A stretch of DNA of 64,000 bases, taken from the NCBI RefSeq assembly GCF_001592005.1, contig NZ_BCVZ01000003.1, forward strand, positions 248,001 through 312,000, read 5' to 3'. The first letter of the stretch is position 1. Each line of letters opens with the position of its first letter. The stretch is from Bacillus sonorensis NBRC 101234 = KCTC 13918. Lineage in GTDB: Bacteria > Bacillota > Bacilli > Bacillales > Bacillaceae. The notes beneath the pieces are model-generated. The model saw only the letters and a program-made list of their open reading frames with translations. It made no database searches and had not been told where the DNA came from. Positions 26,729-35,153 of this stretch are shown here, in pieces. The position numbers and the translations under genes are program-made.

Positions 26729-27186
26729 TTCCCACACTCCTTATACTGATCATCGTTTTGGACTGGCGCTAGAAAGGATTCCGGCTGTCCTCCAAATGCT
26801 TCGATCACGGTCAATGGATTCCAGTAATCTTTATAGTGGACGATTTTCCCATCCTTCGTTTTAATGACGCTGATGTACTTCTGTTTGTACGGCAGCCCCA
26901 TTGAGATGACGGTTCCCTCGCACTCAAACTCTGCAATCGCCGTGTTTGAATCAGGTATTTGATAAATGACAGGAGGAGTGAAACGTACAATATCAATTTT
27001 TTCTGGAAAATCCTTAATATAGTCATAGATTGCGGATTTCCCTTCAATTTTTTCTGGAAAACCCGCCGGTGCATACGGAAATTCGAAAACGGCTTGATCA
27101 TCCCACAGTTCAATCCACTTCTTCATATCTTTTTCAAGCATAGAGTCTAAAAATCGCTCAATAACCTTCGTTATGCTGATACTCAT
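26725..27186 (-). CDS. SnoaL-like (NTF2-fold) protein
   Basis: The protein of about 153 residues has the cone-shaped NTF2/SnoaL pattern: VIERFLDSMLEKDMKKWIEL, WDDQAVFEFPYAPAGFPEKI, then strands ending KQKYISVIKTKDGKIVHYKD and YWNPLTVIEAFGG. Such proteins include isomerases, hydrolases and phenazine-pathway PhzA/B. The start ATG 27186 has GAGGTGAATGAA upstream. It is the first gene of an operon with an NmrA-like oxidoreductase. A perfect TetR-type palindrome lies just upstream. Confidence 0.85.
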   Translation of the reverse strand: MSISITKVIERFLDSMLEKDMKKWIELWDDQAVFEFPYAPAGFPEKIEGKSAIYDYIKDFPEKIDIVRFTPPVIYQIPDSNTAIAEFECEGTVISMGLPYKQKYISVIKTKDGKIVHYKDYWNPLTVIEAFGGQPESFLAPVQNDDQYKECGK

Positions 27187-27208
27187 TTCATTCACCTCGG
27201 ATTTTATT

Positions 27209-27230
27209 TTTTAGACTGATCAGTCTAAAA
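27209..27230. promoter_or_regulatory. 22-bp perfect palindrome, TetR operator
   Basis: The 22-bp stretch is a perfect palindrome around the core AGACTGATCAGTCT, 23 bp upstream of the SnoaL-like start. A related 12-mer with two mismatches lies upstream of the tetR gene at 27930-27941. Confidence 0.75.
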
Positions 27231-27305
27231 TAAACAAAAAATACCGACAATCAAAATGGGTAAAGCCGAAGCCGAATCTTTACCCGCTTTACTGTCGTCC
27301 GGCGA

Positions 27306-27890
27306 TTAATCCAAAACAGATAGGCTGATATCGATCATGTCCTGAAGAACATCAAAATCCGCCGTTATTTTAGCGTTAAAGGTAAGAGACAGCCGCGCTT
27401 GATTTAAAAAACGGGCCAGTGCGAGCAGATCTTGATGATGATCCTTTAATTCGCCTTGCGATTGCGCCCTGACAAGAGCTTTGTAAAATGCGGCTTCAAG
27501 CTGTTTTGTCTGGTTTTGAAAATACTCGGAAACTTCCGCATCATGCGGCATTTGTTCAATTGCGCTGTTGATGATATAGCATGCTTTTGCACGTTCGGGA
27601 TCCTTCAGGACTTCAAACCCCTCCTGAAAGATTTGCCTGATCGCCTGTTTCACAGATCCCGGGCTTTCAAGCATTTCAATGACCCGGGCATTTTTATCCC
27701 CCAAATAGCGCTTGAGGGCTGCCAAAAAAAGGTCGCGCTTCGTGCCGAACGTATTGTATAGGCTCTGCCGTGCAATTCCCAAATGGCTGAGTAAATCTTG
27801 GAGCGACGTTCCTTCAAAACCGTATTGCCCAAACACTTCCATCGCCTTATGAAGAACAAGGGCGGTATCAAATTCTTTATTCCTTCCCAA
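27306..27890 (-). CDS. TetR-family repressor
   Basis: The 194-residue regulator has an N-terminal helix-turn-helix: VFGQYGFEGTSLQDLLSHLG and IARQSLYNTFGTKRDLFLAA (residues 18-57). The C-terminal ligand domain (PSGVKQAIRQIFQEGFEVLK-like region, CYIINSAIEQMPHDAEV) resembles the TetR_C_16/YxaF-type regulators with a cysteine in the CYIIN motif. It probably represses the downstream SnoaL-like/NmrA-like operon and itself through the palindromes at 27209 and 27930. Quinones or electrophiles are known ligands of related repressors. The ligand here is unknown. Confidence 0.87.
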   Translation of the reverse strand: MGRNKEFDTALVLHKAMEVFGQYGFEGTSLQDLLSHLGIARQSLYNTFGTKRDLFLAALKRYLGDKNARVIEMLESPGSVKQAIRQIFQEGFEVLKDPERAKACYIINSAIEQMPHDAEVSEYFQNQTKQLEAAFYKALVRAQSQGELKDHHQDLLALARFLNQARLSLTFNAKITADFDVLQDMIDISLSVLD

Positions 27891-27929
27891 CTGGTTATCA
27901 CCTCCCTATCGTGAAGAATACTCTTTTTA

Positions 27930-27941
27930 GACTAAACAGTC
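27930..27941. promoter_or_regulatory. Second TetR operator-like site
   Basis: GACTAAACAGTC matches the core of the perfect palindrome at 27209 at 10 of 12 positions and lies 39 bp upstream of the tetR start. Flanking TTTTTA is shared. Confidence 0.55.
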
Positions 27942-28068
27942 AAGATTTTTTTCAAAAACAACCCGCAGCCGGCCCGCCGAAAAACAGAGCATGATTGTTT
28001 TACAGCTCTCATAGACATAGCATAAAGCGATCCGATTCAAAATAAACGGAATAAAGGAAGTGTGACAG

Positions 28069-29328
28069 TTGTTTATTTATACCGTTCGGCCTGGAGATTC
28101 TTTATATGGCATCGGTTCAGCATTCGGTATTTCCACTGATCAAATCCGTTTGACGAACGGACTGACTGAAACAAATATCGTTCCGGGACAGGCCCTTTTA
28201 ATCCCGCTTTATACATACACCGTTCAATATGGAGACAATTTTTATTCGATTGCCGACCGGTCATTTGTATCAGCGGCGCTCCTGCGACAGGCAAACCCGC
28301 ATATCGCGCCGGCCGCCATGCGCCCCGGCATGAAAATTACGATCCCCGACACACCGAAAAAACCGATCACAGCTTTAGGCTATTACGGGCTGAGGAGCCC
28401 TCAATTAGATCAGGAGCTGATCAATGATTTCGCTCCTTATGCCACTTACCTGGCGTTTTTTGAATACCATTTTTCAAATGACGGGTCTTTAAATGACATC
28501 AATGATCTGCCTGCTGTTCAAACGGCATGGAGGCGCCGCGTCCCCCCTCTGATGACGGTCACCAACTTAACCGAAACAGGCTTCAGCTCAGCGCTGGCTC
28601 ATCAAGTCCTGAACCGCCCCGCAGCCAGAAGCAATCTGATCGCGAACATTGCAGCCACCATTTCAAGAAAAGGATATGCGGGGGTTAATATTGATTTTGA
28701 AAATATATCAGCGGAAGACAGGGACTTATTCACGGGCTTTTTGCGCGAACTGAAGGGACGGCTTCAGCCGTCCGGATACGTAGTGACGATCGCCGTCCCC
28801 CCAAAAACAAGCGAGGATATCGCCTGGTTAAGAGGCTATGATTACGGCGGAATCGGCTCGGTCGTCGATCTGATGTTCATCATGGCTTACGACTGGCATC
28901 ACGGGGCAAGTGAGCCCGGTCCTGTGGCACCGATCAATGAAGTGAGGCAAACCATCCAATTTGCCCTCAGCCGGGTTCCAAAACATAAAATCATTCTCGG
29001 GTTTCCGCTTTACGGCTATAACTGGACTCTTCCGTATCAGCCCGGCGCCACCTATCCGGGAATCTCAAATCATGATGCGATACAGCTCGCTATGCGGCAT
29101 CAAACTCGGATTCAATATGCCAAAGAATATGAGTCCCCGTTTTTCGAATATACCGATGAACAAGGCAAAAGACATGTTGTTTGGTTTGAAGACTCGCGGA
29201 GCATCGGCAAAAAAATGCTCCTGATGCGGGAGTATGACCTTGACGGAGGAGGCGTATGGCAGCTGACGCTTCATTTTCCGCAAGGAACGTGGCTTTTGAC
29301 GAAATTCTTCCGGGTTCGTAAGGTTTAG
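28069..29328 (+). CDS. LysM-GH18 spore peptidoglycan hydrolase (YaaH/YdhD type)
   Basis: The 419-residue protein has two LysM modules (residues 1-46, YTVRPGDSLYGIGSAFGIS; and 49-93, YTVQYGDNFYSIADRSF) and a GH18 catalytic domain (100-419). The GH18 active-site strand is YAGVNIDFENI, with DxE-type acid, followed by MFIMAYDWHH. No signal peptide is present. The arrangement is that of SleL/YaaH-type N-acetylglucosaminidases acting on spore cortex during germination. It starts at TTG 28069 with AAAGGAAGTG upstream. It is divergent from tetR. Confidence 0.92.
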   Translation: MFIYTVRPGDSLYGIGSAFGISTDQIRLTNGLTETNIVPGQALLIPLYTYTVQYGDNFYSIADRSFVSAALLRQANPHIAPAAMRPGMKITIPDTPKKPITALGYYGLRSPQLDQELINDFAPYATYLAFFEYHFSNDGSLNDINDLPAVQTAWRRRVPPLMTVTNLTETGFSSALAHQVLNRPAARSNLIANIAATISRKGYAGVNIDFENISAEDRDLFTGFLRELKGRLQPSGYVVTIAVPPKTSEDIAWLRGYDYGGIGSVVDLMFIMAYDWHHGASEPGPVAPINEVRQTIQFALSRVPKHKIILGFPLYGYNWTLPYQPGATYPGISNHDAIQLAMRHQTRIQYAKEYESPFFEYTDEQGKRHVVWFEDSRSIGKKMLLMREYDLDGGGVWQLTLHFPQGTWLLTKFFRVRKV

Positions 29329-29443
29329 CAGAGTGAAGTATTGCAAATGAGTAAAAAATTGCAAGTTCTAAAAATGAATAAAACAACTATATTCCTCCAA
29401 AATATACTGCGAGTGCCAAATATCATCGAAAGGAATGTTTTCT

Positions 29444-29644
29444 TTGAACAACGCTATTCACGAAACATTGGAGCTGCATGAACTTCTGATGTTTAAAAAT
29501 CTCTGCCTGACTAAGTCTTCAACGATGACCGGGCTCGTGAAAGATCAGAAACTTAGAGACATCCTGGAACGGGATGCTTCCCAAACCAAACATCAGATCG
29601 AACATTTGCAAGGATTATTAACAACAAGGGGTGAAAATCTATGA
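29444..29644 (+). CDS. Spore coat protein F-like, short subunit
   Basis: The product of about 66 residues (MNNAIHETLELHELLMFKNL, ending LLTTRGENL) is the N-terminal-type half of CotF-like proteins, with HETLELHELL and CLTKSSTMTGLVKDQKLRDI. TTG 29444 fits the ribosome site GAAAGGAATG better than the ATG nine bases before it. The 3' end overlaps the next coat gene by 4 bases (ATGA). This pairing resembles the yraG/yraF arrangement in B. subtilis. Confidence 0.8.
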   Translation: MNNAIHETLELHELLMFKNLCLTKSSTMTGLVKDQKLRDILERDASQTKHQIEHLQGLLTTRGENL

Positions 29645-29940
29645 ACGAATTTATCCAGAACATGACGGGTATGGGAGCGATGACTGAACAGGTAATCGCG
29701 ACAGACTTTTTGATTACCGCTAAAACAGGCGTTAAAAACATAGCAACAGCCATTACAGAAACAACTTCCCCCGAAGTAAGAGATACGCTTAAGCAATATT
29801 TAAACGATGCGATTGAAACACATGAACAAATCACGAATTATATGATATCCAAGGGTTACTATCATCCAGAAAACATATCTGCACAAATCAACACGGATAT
29901 GAAAGCTTCTGAAACAGCGAAAGATTTGCCGCAAATATAA
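29641..29940 (+). CDS. Spore coat protein F-like (Coat_F domain)
   Basis: The 99-residue protein has the ferritin-like two-helix Coat_F domain: TEQVIATDFLITAKTGVKNI, then SPEVRDTLKQYLNDAIETHE and QITNYMISKGYYHPENIS. These are structural or coat-associated proteins made in sporulation. It is translationally coupled to the preceding short subunit. A strong terminator follows. In this locus it sits next to the LysM-GH18 spore enzyme, so a common sporulation sigma factor is likely. Confidence 0.88.
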   Translation: MNEFIQNMTGMGAMTEQVIATDFLITAKTGVKNIATAITETTSPEVRDTLKQYLNDAIETHEQITNYMISKGYYHPENISAQINTDMKASETAKDLPQI

Positions 29941-29944
29941 AAGA

Positions 29945-29977
29945 AAAGGAACCTGCAGCAGGCGGGTTCCTTTTTTT
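29945..29977 (+). terminator. Terminator after the coat genes
   Basis: AAGGAACC and GGTTCCTT enclose a short GC loop and are followed by seven T. Confidence 0.9.
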
Positions 29978-29983
29978 ACGGAA

Positions 29984-31564
29984 TTACACAGGTTCCTCTT
30001 TTTTCTCATCATAATCGATCACGGCTTCCGGTAATGCCGTATACTTCGCCCAATAAAATACCGCAATGGAGCAGACCGCAATCAGAGTCAAATCTACAGG
30101 CGTCTTCAATAAGCCCAAACCGTTTCCGAAGGAGCCCAAGTATGAAAAAATCAGCAGTATGATATAGTAGCCGACAAGCCACCATGCAGACTTTAGCTGC
30201 TGTCGGAACGGTACATCATCCGTCGGGACGAATTTTTTGCAGGCCCAATAGATGGCAAACATCACCAGCTGGGAGCCGAGCAGCCACGAAACCGTATTCC
30301 ATCCCGACCAGTACACAATAAATGACGCAAAGACGAATGAAATCGGGGCAATGACAGCCATGCCTTTAATCTGCAGCGGTTTTTTTACATGCTTCGCGTT
30401 AAGGTTTAAAGCTGCTGCAGATACTGGAGCAATCGCATAAGAAAGAATCAATGCAACCGAACAAACATTGACGAGCGCATCCCAAGACGGAAAAGGAAGC
30501 GTCCAGAAAACGGCCAGCCCAAATGACAGCCATAAAGACGGACGGGGAATTCCTGTAGGTTTATTGACCTTCTTGAACACTTGAAACAAAGTACCGTTCC
30601 GCGCCCATGCATATACTAAACGTGACGTCGTATTCATAAAGATATTTCCGTTCCCGCCCGGAGACAAAATCGCGTCCAGCACAACAAGAGTCGCAAGCCA
30701 GCCCAACCCCAGCAGAACGGCGATATCTTTAAATGGCAAAGAAAATTCCTTTCCAATCGCCTTCCAACCATTCTCAAGCATATCCGTCGGAATCGCGCCG
30801 ATAAACACCACCTGCAAAATCGTGTAGATGCAGGCAGAAACGATGATACATATAATCAAAGCGACGGGAATATTCCGCTGCGGGTTTTTTACTTCGCTTG
30901 CGACCGAAACAATCGGATGAAGCCCGAGATAGGCGAACATGACACCGCCTGTCGAAATTGATGCCTGTACACCGGCAAAGCCGAACGGCGAAAAATCACC
31001 TGCTGTAAAATTGGCCGCTTTAAAGTGAAACGCAAGTACGACAATGATGGTCAAAGGAACAACATATTTAAAAATGGAAATGATCAAATTGGATTTTGCG
31101 AATGCTTTCACACTCCAGTAATTCAGCAAAAAGAACAAGCATAATAAAGTAAATTGCAAAAGCCAGCCGATGATGGTCGGCGACTCTGACCCTTCTATCG
31201 TCAATCCGGGAAACCAATAAGCCATATACTGGCGGACTGCTGTGACTTCAATCGAAATCAGACTGGTATACGCAACGATCGTGATAAAGGAAATTAAAGA
31301 CCCGACAAGATGGCCGTGCGTATAAACAGGGTAGCGGATAATTCCCCCCGTGCGCGGCAAAGCTGCGCCAAGCTCCGCATAGACCAGACCGATTAACAGG
31401 ATGATCACCCCTCCGATAATCCAGGAAAAGCTTCCCGCAGGTCCGGCTTTTGAAGCGACATTGCTGACGGCAAACAGCCAAGCTGAGCCGAATATCGCGC
31501 CCATCCCGATCAAAATCAGATCCAGCAATGACATTGTTTTTTTGAATTTGCCCTGGTTTGACAT
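29984..31564 (-). CDS. yveA: Amino acid permease, YveA-like aspartate transporter
   Basis: The 526-residue APC-superfamily transporter has about 12-14 membrane helices. The first contains the substrate-binding GMGAIFGSAWLFAVSNVASK, and later helices contain ELGAALPRTGGIIRYPVY and LSPGGNGNIFMNTTSRL. It matches the remembered sequence of B. subtilis YveA, the L-aspartate/proton symporter, almost throughout, at a different chromosomal place. It has a short acidic C-terminus. GGAGGAAGC precedes ATG 31564. A large dyad lies upstream and may be its operator. Confidence 0.88.
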   Translation of the reverse strand: MSNQGKFKKTMSLLDLILIGMGAIFGSAWLFAVSNVASKAGPAGSFSWIIGGVIILLIGLVYAELGAALPRTGGIIRYPVYTHGHLVGSLISFITIVAYTSLISIEVTAVRQYMAYWFPGLTIEGSESPTIIGWLLQFTLLCLFFLLNYWSVKAFAKSNLIISIFKYVVPLTIIVVLAFHFKAANFTAGDFSPFGFAGVQASISTGGVMFAYLGLHPIVSVASEVKNPQRNIPVALIICIIVSACIYTILQVVFIGAIPTDMLENGWKAIGKEFSLPFKDIAVLLGLGWLATLVVLDAILSPGGNGNIFMNTTSRLVYAWARNGTLFQVFKKVNKPTGIPRPSLWLSFGLAVFWTLPFPSWDALVNVCSVALILSYAIAPVSAAALNLNAKHVKKPLQIKGMAVIAPISFVFASFIVYWSGWNTVSWLLGSQLVMFAIYWACKKFVPTDDVPFRQQLKSAWWLVGYYIILLIFSYLGSFGNGLGLLKTPVDLTLIAVCSIAVFYWAKYTALPEAVIDYDEKKEEPV

Positions 31565-31588
31565 AATGCTTCCTCCTAGTCATACGTT

Positions 31589-31650
31589 CTAAAAAGTCAC
31601 ACATGAATAGAAAGTAGTATGTTCAAAATGTGACACTGTATACTTTTTAG
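31589..31650. promoter_or_regulatory. Nested dyad upstream of yveA
   Basis: CTAAAAAGT (31589-31597) pairs with ACTTTTTAG (31642-31650), and TCACA (31597-31601) with TGTGA (31629-31633), in the promoter region of the permease. It may be an operator for an unknown regulator. Confidence 0.45.
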
Positions 31651-31669
31651 CCTCTTCTGGACTTGTTCA

Positions 31670-31708
31670 AACAAAACAGCCCTGGGGAACATTTAAATTC
31701 CCCAGGGC
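31670..31708 (-). terminator. Terminator of the glycosyltransferase gene
   Basis: Perfect 11-bp arms GCCCTGGGGAA / TTCCCCAGGGC (31679-31689, 31698-31708), followed on the minus strand by TGTTTTGTTT. Confidence 0.92.
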
Positions 31709-31747
31709 TCGTATATGACCGGTTGTGCAAGATGCTTCTTCAAACCA

Positions 31748-32938
31748 TTAATTTACCGTAATCGGCTTGAAAAACGCTTCGATTTCATCAGCGGCTTTTT
31801 CCGCTCCTCCCGCTTCTTTTATGTTTTCTTGCATGTCTTTGACCCGATTCAGAAGTTCAGTGTTATCATCGACTTGAGAGACGGCTTCCTGCAATCGTTG
31901 AACCGTGGTTGCTTCAGGCTGCAGATGACGGCCGAGACCAAGCTCTTCAACGCGGCGGGCCGTCATCTCCTGTTCAGGCATTTGCGGAATCACAACGAGA
32001 GGAACACCTTCATTTAATGCTTCCATCGTACTGTTCATTCCGCCATGAGTAATGAACAGCTTTGCTTTTTTAAGGATCTCGAGCTGCGGAACAGACTGAC
32101 GAATCGAAAAATTGTCAGGGATGTCCTCAAAGCTTTCGGGATCGATGGCTGCTCCTACCGACATGATGACCTGCCATTTTGTATCCCTGAACGCATCGAT
32201 GCACATACTATAGAACTCAGACCAAGCATTGAACGCCGTTCCCAATGAAATGAGCATCACCGGGCGGCCATCGTCTTTGACAAGCTGCTCATTGTTGTTC
32301 TGAAATTTACGTTCGGCAAGAGATGGACCAACAAAACGGAAACGTTCGTCAAATGTGTCGCCATAAGGCTGAAAAGCGCGCGGCATAAACACAATGTTCA
32401 GCTTTGCCGGTTCAAACAGTTCTTCAAATCTCGCTGTCGAAAAATTGGCATTTTTCAAATCAGAAACCTGTTGACCAACCTTTTCGATCTGCATCCTTTC
32501 TACCAGATCCTTGAATTGAAAATGCTCGTTCTGAGCATATGTCGAGCAAAGCCGCACCGCCTCGACCCCAAGCTTTTCCGCTATGAGTTTACCTGTCATG
32601 GCCATAAAATCGTAAACGATCAGGTCAGGCCGGTCATGTTGGTAAAGCTCTTCAAGCTGAGGCAAAACCTCTTCCACCTCTTTCATAAACATTTTCGGCG
32701 CCTGCGGCATATCTTCTTTATTTTTCATCATCTCTCTGATTGTTTGGGGATTGATGTTTAAAGTAGAGCGGTATTGAAGCGGCTCTGCCCCCGTTTCTTC
32801 AATTGCCGCGACAAACTCGTCTGTGACCGGATATGTCACGCGATAGCCGCGCTCCACGAGTTTTTTTGTTAATGCAAGTGTCGGATTAATATGTCCATGA
32901 GCCGGAATATTGAAAATGGCGATATGTTTTTGTTCCAT
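31748..32938 (-). CDS. YjiC-like UDP-glycosyltransferase (GT1)
   Basis: The protein of about 396 residues is a GT-B, family 1 (macrolide/flavonoid-type) glycosyltransferase, very similar to B. licheniformis YjiC. The N-terminal acceptor domain starts MEQKHIAIFNIPAHGHINPT with the catalytic His of HGH. The C-terminal nucleotide-sugar site reads LFITHGGMNSTMEALNEGVP, preceded by VPQLEILKKA. Family members move glucose from UDP-glucose to phenols, macrolides and flavonoids. The start at 32938 follows CAGGAGG; a 30-codon upstream extension lacks one. Close placement to a PKS-NRPS cluster makes self-protection or tailoring conceivable, but YjiC enzymes are promiscuous and common in this genus. Confidence 0.92.
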   Translation of the reverse strand: MEQKHIAIFNIPAHGHINPTLALTKKLVERGYRVTYPVTDEFVAAIEETGAEPLQYRSTLNINPQTIREMMKNKEDMPQAPKMFMKEVEEVLPQLEELYQHDRPDLIVYDFMAMTGKLIAEKLGVEAVRLCSTYAQNEHFQFKDLVERMQIEKVGQQVSDLKNANFSTARFEELFEPAKLNIVFMPRAFQPYGDTFDERFRFVGPSLAERKFQNNNEQLVKDDGRPVMLISLGTAFNAWSEFYSMCIDAFRDTKWQVIMSVGAAIDPESFEDIPDNFSIRQSVPQLEILKKAKLFITHGGMNSTMEALNEGVPLVVIPQMPEQEMTARRVEELGLGRHLQPEATTVQRLQEAVSQVDDNTELLNRVKDMQENIKEAGGAEKAADEIEAFFKPITVN

Positions 32939-33277
32939 TTTAAAACCTCCTGTAATGTTTTGGAATGCGGATGGCGGCAGTTTGCTGTAGTGCAAAAGAG
33001 TCACCGATCTCGCTTTCATGCACATATATTAAATGAAGATATTATAGATAATAAAGGAAAAACCCTTCAAAATTAAGGTAAAATTAAAAAATACTAATAT
33101 AGTCCTTTCTTCGAAAATAAAACTCAGAGCTTTAGTCTCATCTTCGAAAAAAAACTTGACTTTCATCCTTATTTCGTTACCACAGCCTTATATTTCAGCC
33201 TTTTCCGATAAAAAAAAGACACCGGCAAAACATATAAATGTCAGCTCGGCGCCGAGGAATTTTTGTCAAAATTTTGT

Positions 33278-33297
33278 CTAAATTTACTTAAATTTAG
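33278..33297. promoter_or_regulatory. 20-bp operator-like palindrome
   Basis: CTAAATTTACTTAAATTTAG has perfect 9-bp arms around CT. A further TTAAATT half copy follows 10 bp later. It lies in the 480-bp stretch between the divergent glycosyltransferase and serine hydrolase genes, which otherwise holds only a TATAAT near 33338 and no gene. Confidence 0.5.
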
Positions 33298-33422
33298 CTT
33301 AAATTATAACGCAAATGATGGTAAATCCCTGAACTTTTTTATAATGTTATGTTTGTCGTGCCTGCACTATCAACAAACCGCTTTCTATTTCATTAACTAT
33401 AGATATGAGAGGACTGGTTTTT

Positions 33423-34439
33423 TTGGAACACACAACAGATCAGCTCGATGCCTATCTAATGGAACAAGCATCCAGAAATCATTTTCACGGCAGCATCCTG
33501 CTGGCAGACAAGAATGGTATTATATTGTCCAAGGGTTACGGATACTCCAATTACAGGGATAAAATTGAAAACGGACCGGAATCGCGCTATCAGATCGCTT
33601 CTTTGACAAAGCAGTTTACCGCTGTTGCGATCATGCAATTGCACGAAAAAGGTCTGCTCAAGACATCTGACCCCGTTCAATTGTATTTGCCCGACTATCC
33701 GAACGGGGACAGGATCACCATCAAACACCTGTTAAGCCATACTTCAGGCATTCCGGATTTTTTGGAAGAAGAACTGCTCGATATCGAATTAACACTTTCG
33801 ACATTGGACCAATTCATTTCCCTCTTTGTGGACAAGCCGCTCGAATTCACTCCCGGACAGAGATTTAGCTACAGCAATTCGGGTTACATCCTGCTGGCTA
33901 AAATCATTGAAACGGTCACAGACGACTCTTATGAACACAACATCCAAAAGTTGATATTTGAACCTTTAGGCATGAAAAACTCCGGATTTTTCACTTCTCC
34001 GGCAGATATTTTTCCAACAGTCGGATATTTAGCAATTAATCGGGGAACGGTTCAAGCGCCGATCGTCTACGGCCATGGAGAAAGCGGGCTCTACTCAACC
34101 GTCGAGGATTTATATTTGTGGGACCGGGCGTTATATACTGAAAAACTGATCTCGGAAAGCGCGCTTAAAGAAATCTTGTACAGCTGTGTCAGAAAACCGG
34201 CTTTTCCGTGTGACGGCCCGTTTTCAGGACTTGTGCAAAACAATTTGATCGGATATGGTTGGTTTATTAATAAACAAAATAAGTATAAAATATGGCATGA
34301 TGGAGAAATCCACGGATTTATCAGCTCTATCAACCGCTTCATTGACCAAAAAAAGGTTCTCATCATGCTCAGCAATTGCAATCTATCAAAAGCTGATGAG
34401 ATCTTGGCTTATTTGGAAGACGCGTTGTTAAAGATGTAA
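33423..34439 (+). CDS. Serine beta-lactamase-fold hydrolase (class C/PBP4*-like)
   Basis: The protein of about 338 residues has the three motifs of the beta-lactamase/DD-peptidase fold: SLTKQFT (SxxK nucleophile) near residue 62, YSNSGY (YxN) near 150, and a HDG triad replacing KTG near 295 (IWHDGEIHGF). This pattern matches PbpE/PBP4*-type and esterase EstB-like proteins without a signal peptide, so it is probably cytosolic. The likely start is TTG 33423, following GAGAGGACTG; the ATG at 33405 overlaps that site. It lies 1.2 kb from the NRPS operon, where a cytosolic hydrolase could act on a peptide precursor or ester. This is inference. Confidence 0.85.
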   Translation: MEHTTDQLDAYLMEQASRNHFHGSILLADKNGIILSKGYGYSNYRDKIENGPESRYQIASLTKQFTAVAIMQLHEKGLLKTSDPVQLYLPDYPNGDRITIKHLLSHTSGIPDFLEEELLDIELTLSTLDQFISLFVDKPLEFTPGQRFSYSNSGYILLAKIIETVTDDSYEHNIQKLIFEPLGMKNSGFFTSPADIFPTVGYLAINRGTVQAPIVYGHGESGLYSTVEDLYLWDRALYTEKLISESALKEILYSCVRKPAFPCDGPFSGLVQNNLIGYGWFINKQNKYKIWHDGEIHGFISSINRFIDQKKVLIMLSNCNLSKADEILAYLEDALLKM

Positions 34440-34469
34440 TGAATTCATAGAAAGGCAGCGGACATCGGT

Positions 34470-35120
34470 ATGATAAAAAAAGGATTAAGCTTTGTTGCGG
34501 TCATTGTAATGATCATGGCCGGATTTTCACAAAAAGAAGCCTGGCTTGAGCTGATCAAACTAGGCGGAATGTTGTCGGTCATGTTGAGCATCCTGCTCGT
34601 GGCAGCCTGCGTCTTTTTCCCTGTCGTACCGTTTGCCATCATCGCCGGCCTAAACGGAGCGGTTTTCGGTATCGCAAGCGGTGTCTTGATCACATTATCA
34701 GGATCGATGCTCGGCACAATGCTGCTGTTTTTTCTTGCCCGCTACGGATTCAGGGATTGGGCGAGGAAAAAGACTTCGAAATATCCTAAAATCAGTGAAT
34801 ATGAAGCTTATTTTCATCAGAATGCCTTTACAGCCGTCCTTTTGGGCAGGCTGATACCTGTCATTCCTTCCGTTGTCATGAACACTGTCTGCGGCTTGAG
34901 CACCATCAAATGGGCGGTCTTTTTCACAGCATCAACGCTCGGGAAAATCCCCAATGTCCTTGTCATATCGATTGCCGGCGCCAATTTCAGCGAACATAAA
35001 CTGGTGTCCTTCGGCATCTATGGCGCGTACATGCTGATCATCATGATCATCATCTATAGAAAATACCCCCATCTTATCTCAAACCGTAAGAAAACAGAGC
35101 AGTCAGAGAAAACGCCTTAA
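34470..35120 (+). CDS. TVP38/TMEM64-family membrane protein
   Basis: The 216-residue protein has about five to six hydrophobic segments and the VTT (SNARE-associated Golgi/DedA-like) signature: FFPVVPFAIIAGLNGAVFGI, SGSMLGTMLLFFLARYGFRD, FHQNAFTAVLLGRLIPVIPS and VVMNTVCGLSTIKWAVFFTA. Members are thought to act in lipid or metabolite movement across membranes. A DedA-like re-entrant loop is likely at GLNG. AAAGGCAGCGG precedes ATG 34470. It is 30 bp downstream of the beta-lactamase-fold gene, probably in the same transcript. Confidence 0.88.
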   Translation: MIKKGLSFVAVIVMIMAGFSQKEAWLELIKLGGMLSVMLSILLVAACVFFPVVPFAIIAGLNGAVFGIASGVLITLSGSMLGTMLLFFLARYGFRDWARKKTSKYPKISEYEAYFHQNAFTAVLLGRLIPVIPSVVMNTVCGLSTIKWAVFFTASTLGKIPNVLVISIAGANFSEHKLVSFGIYGAYMLIIMIIIYRKYPHLISNRKKTEQSEKTP

Positions 35121-35136
35121 TAGAAGGCGTTTTTTT
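35110..35136 (+). terminator. Terminator of the TVP38 gene
   Basis: AACGCCTT and AAGGCGTT arms enclose the stop codon and are followed by T7. Confidence 0.9.
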
Positions 35137-35153
35137 CTGCTAAAAGCATGCAA

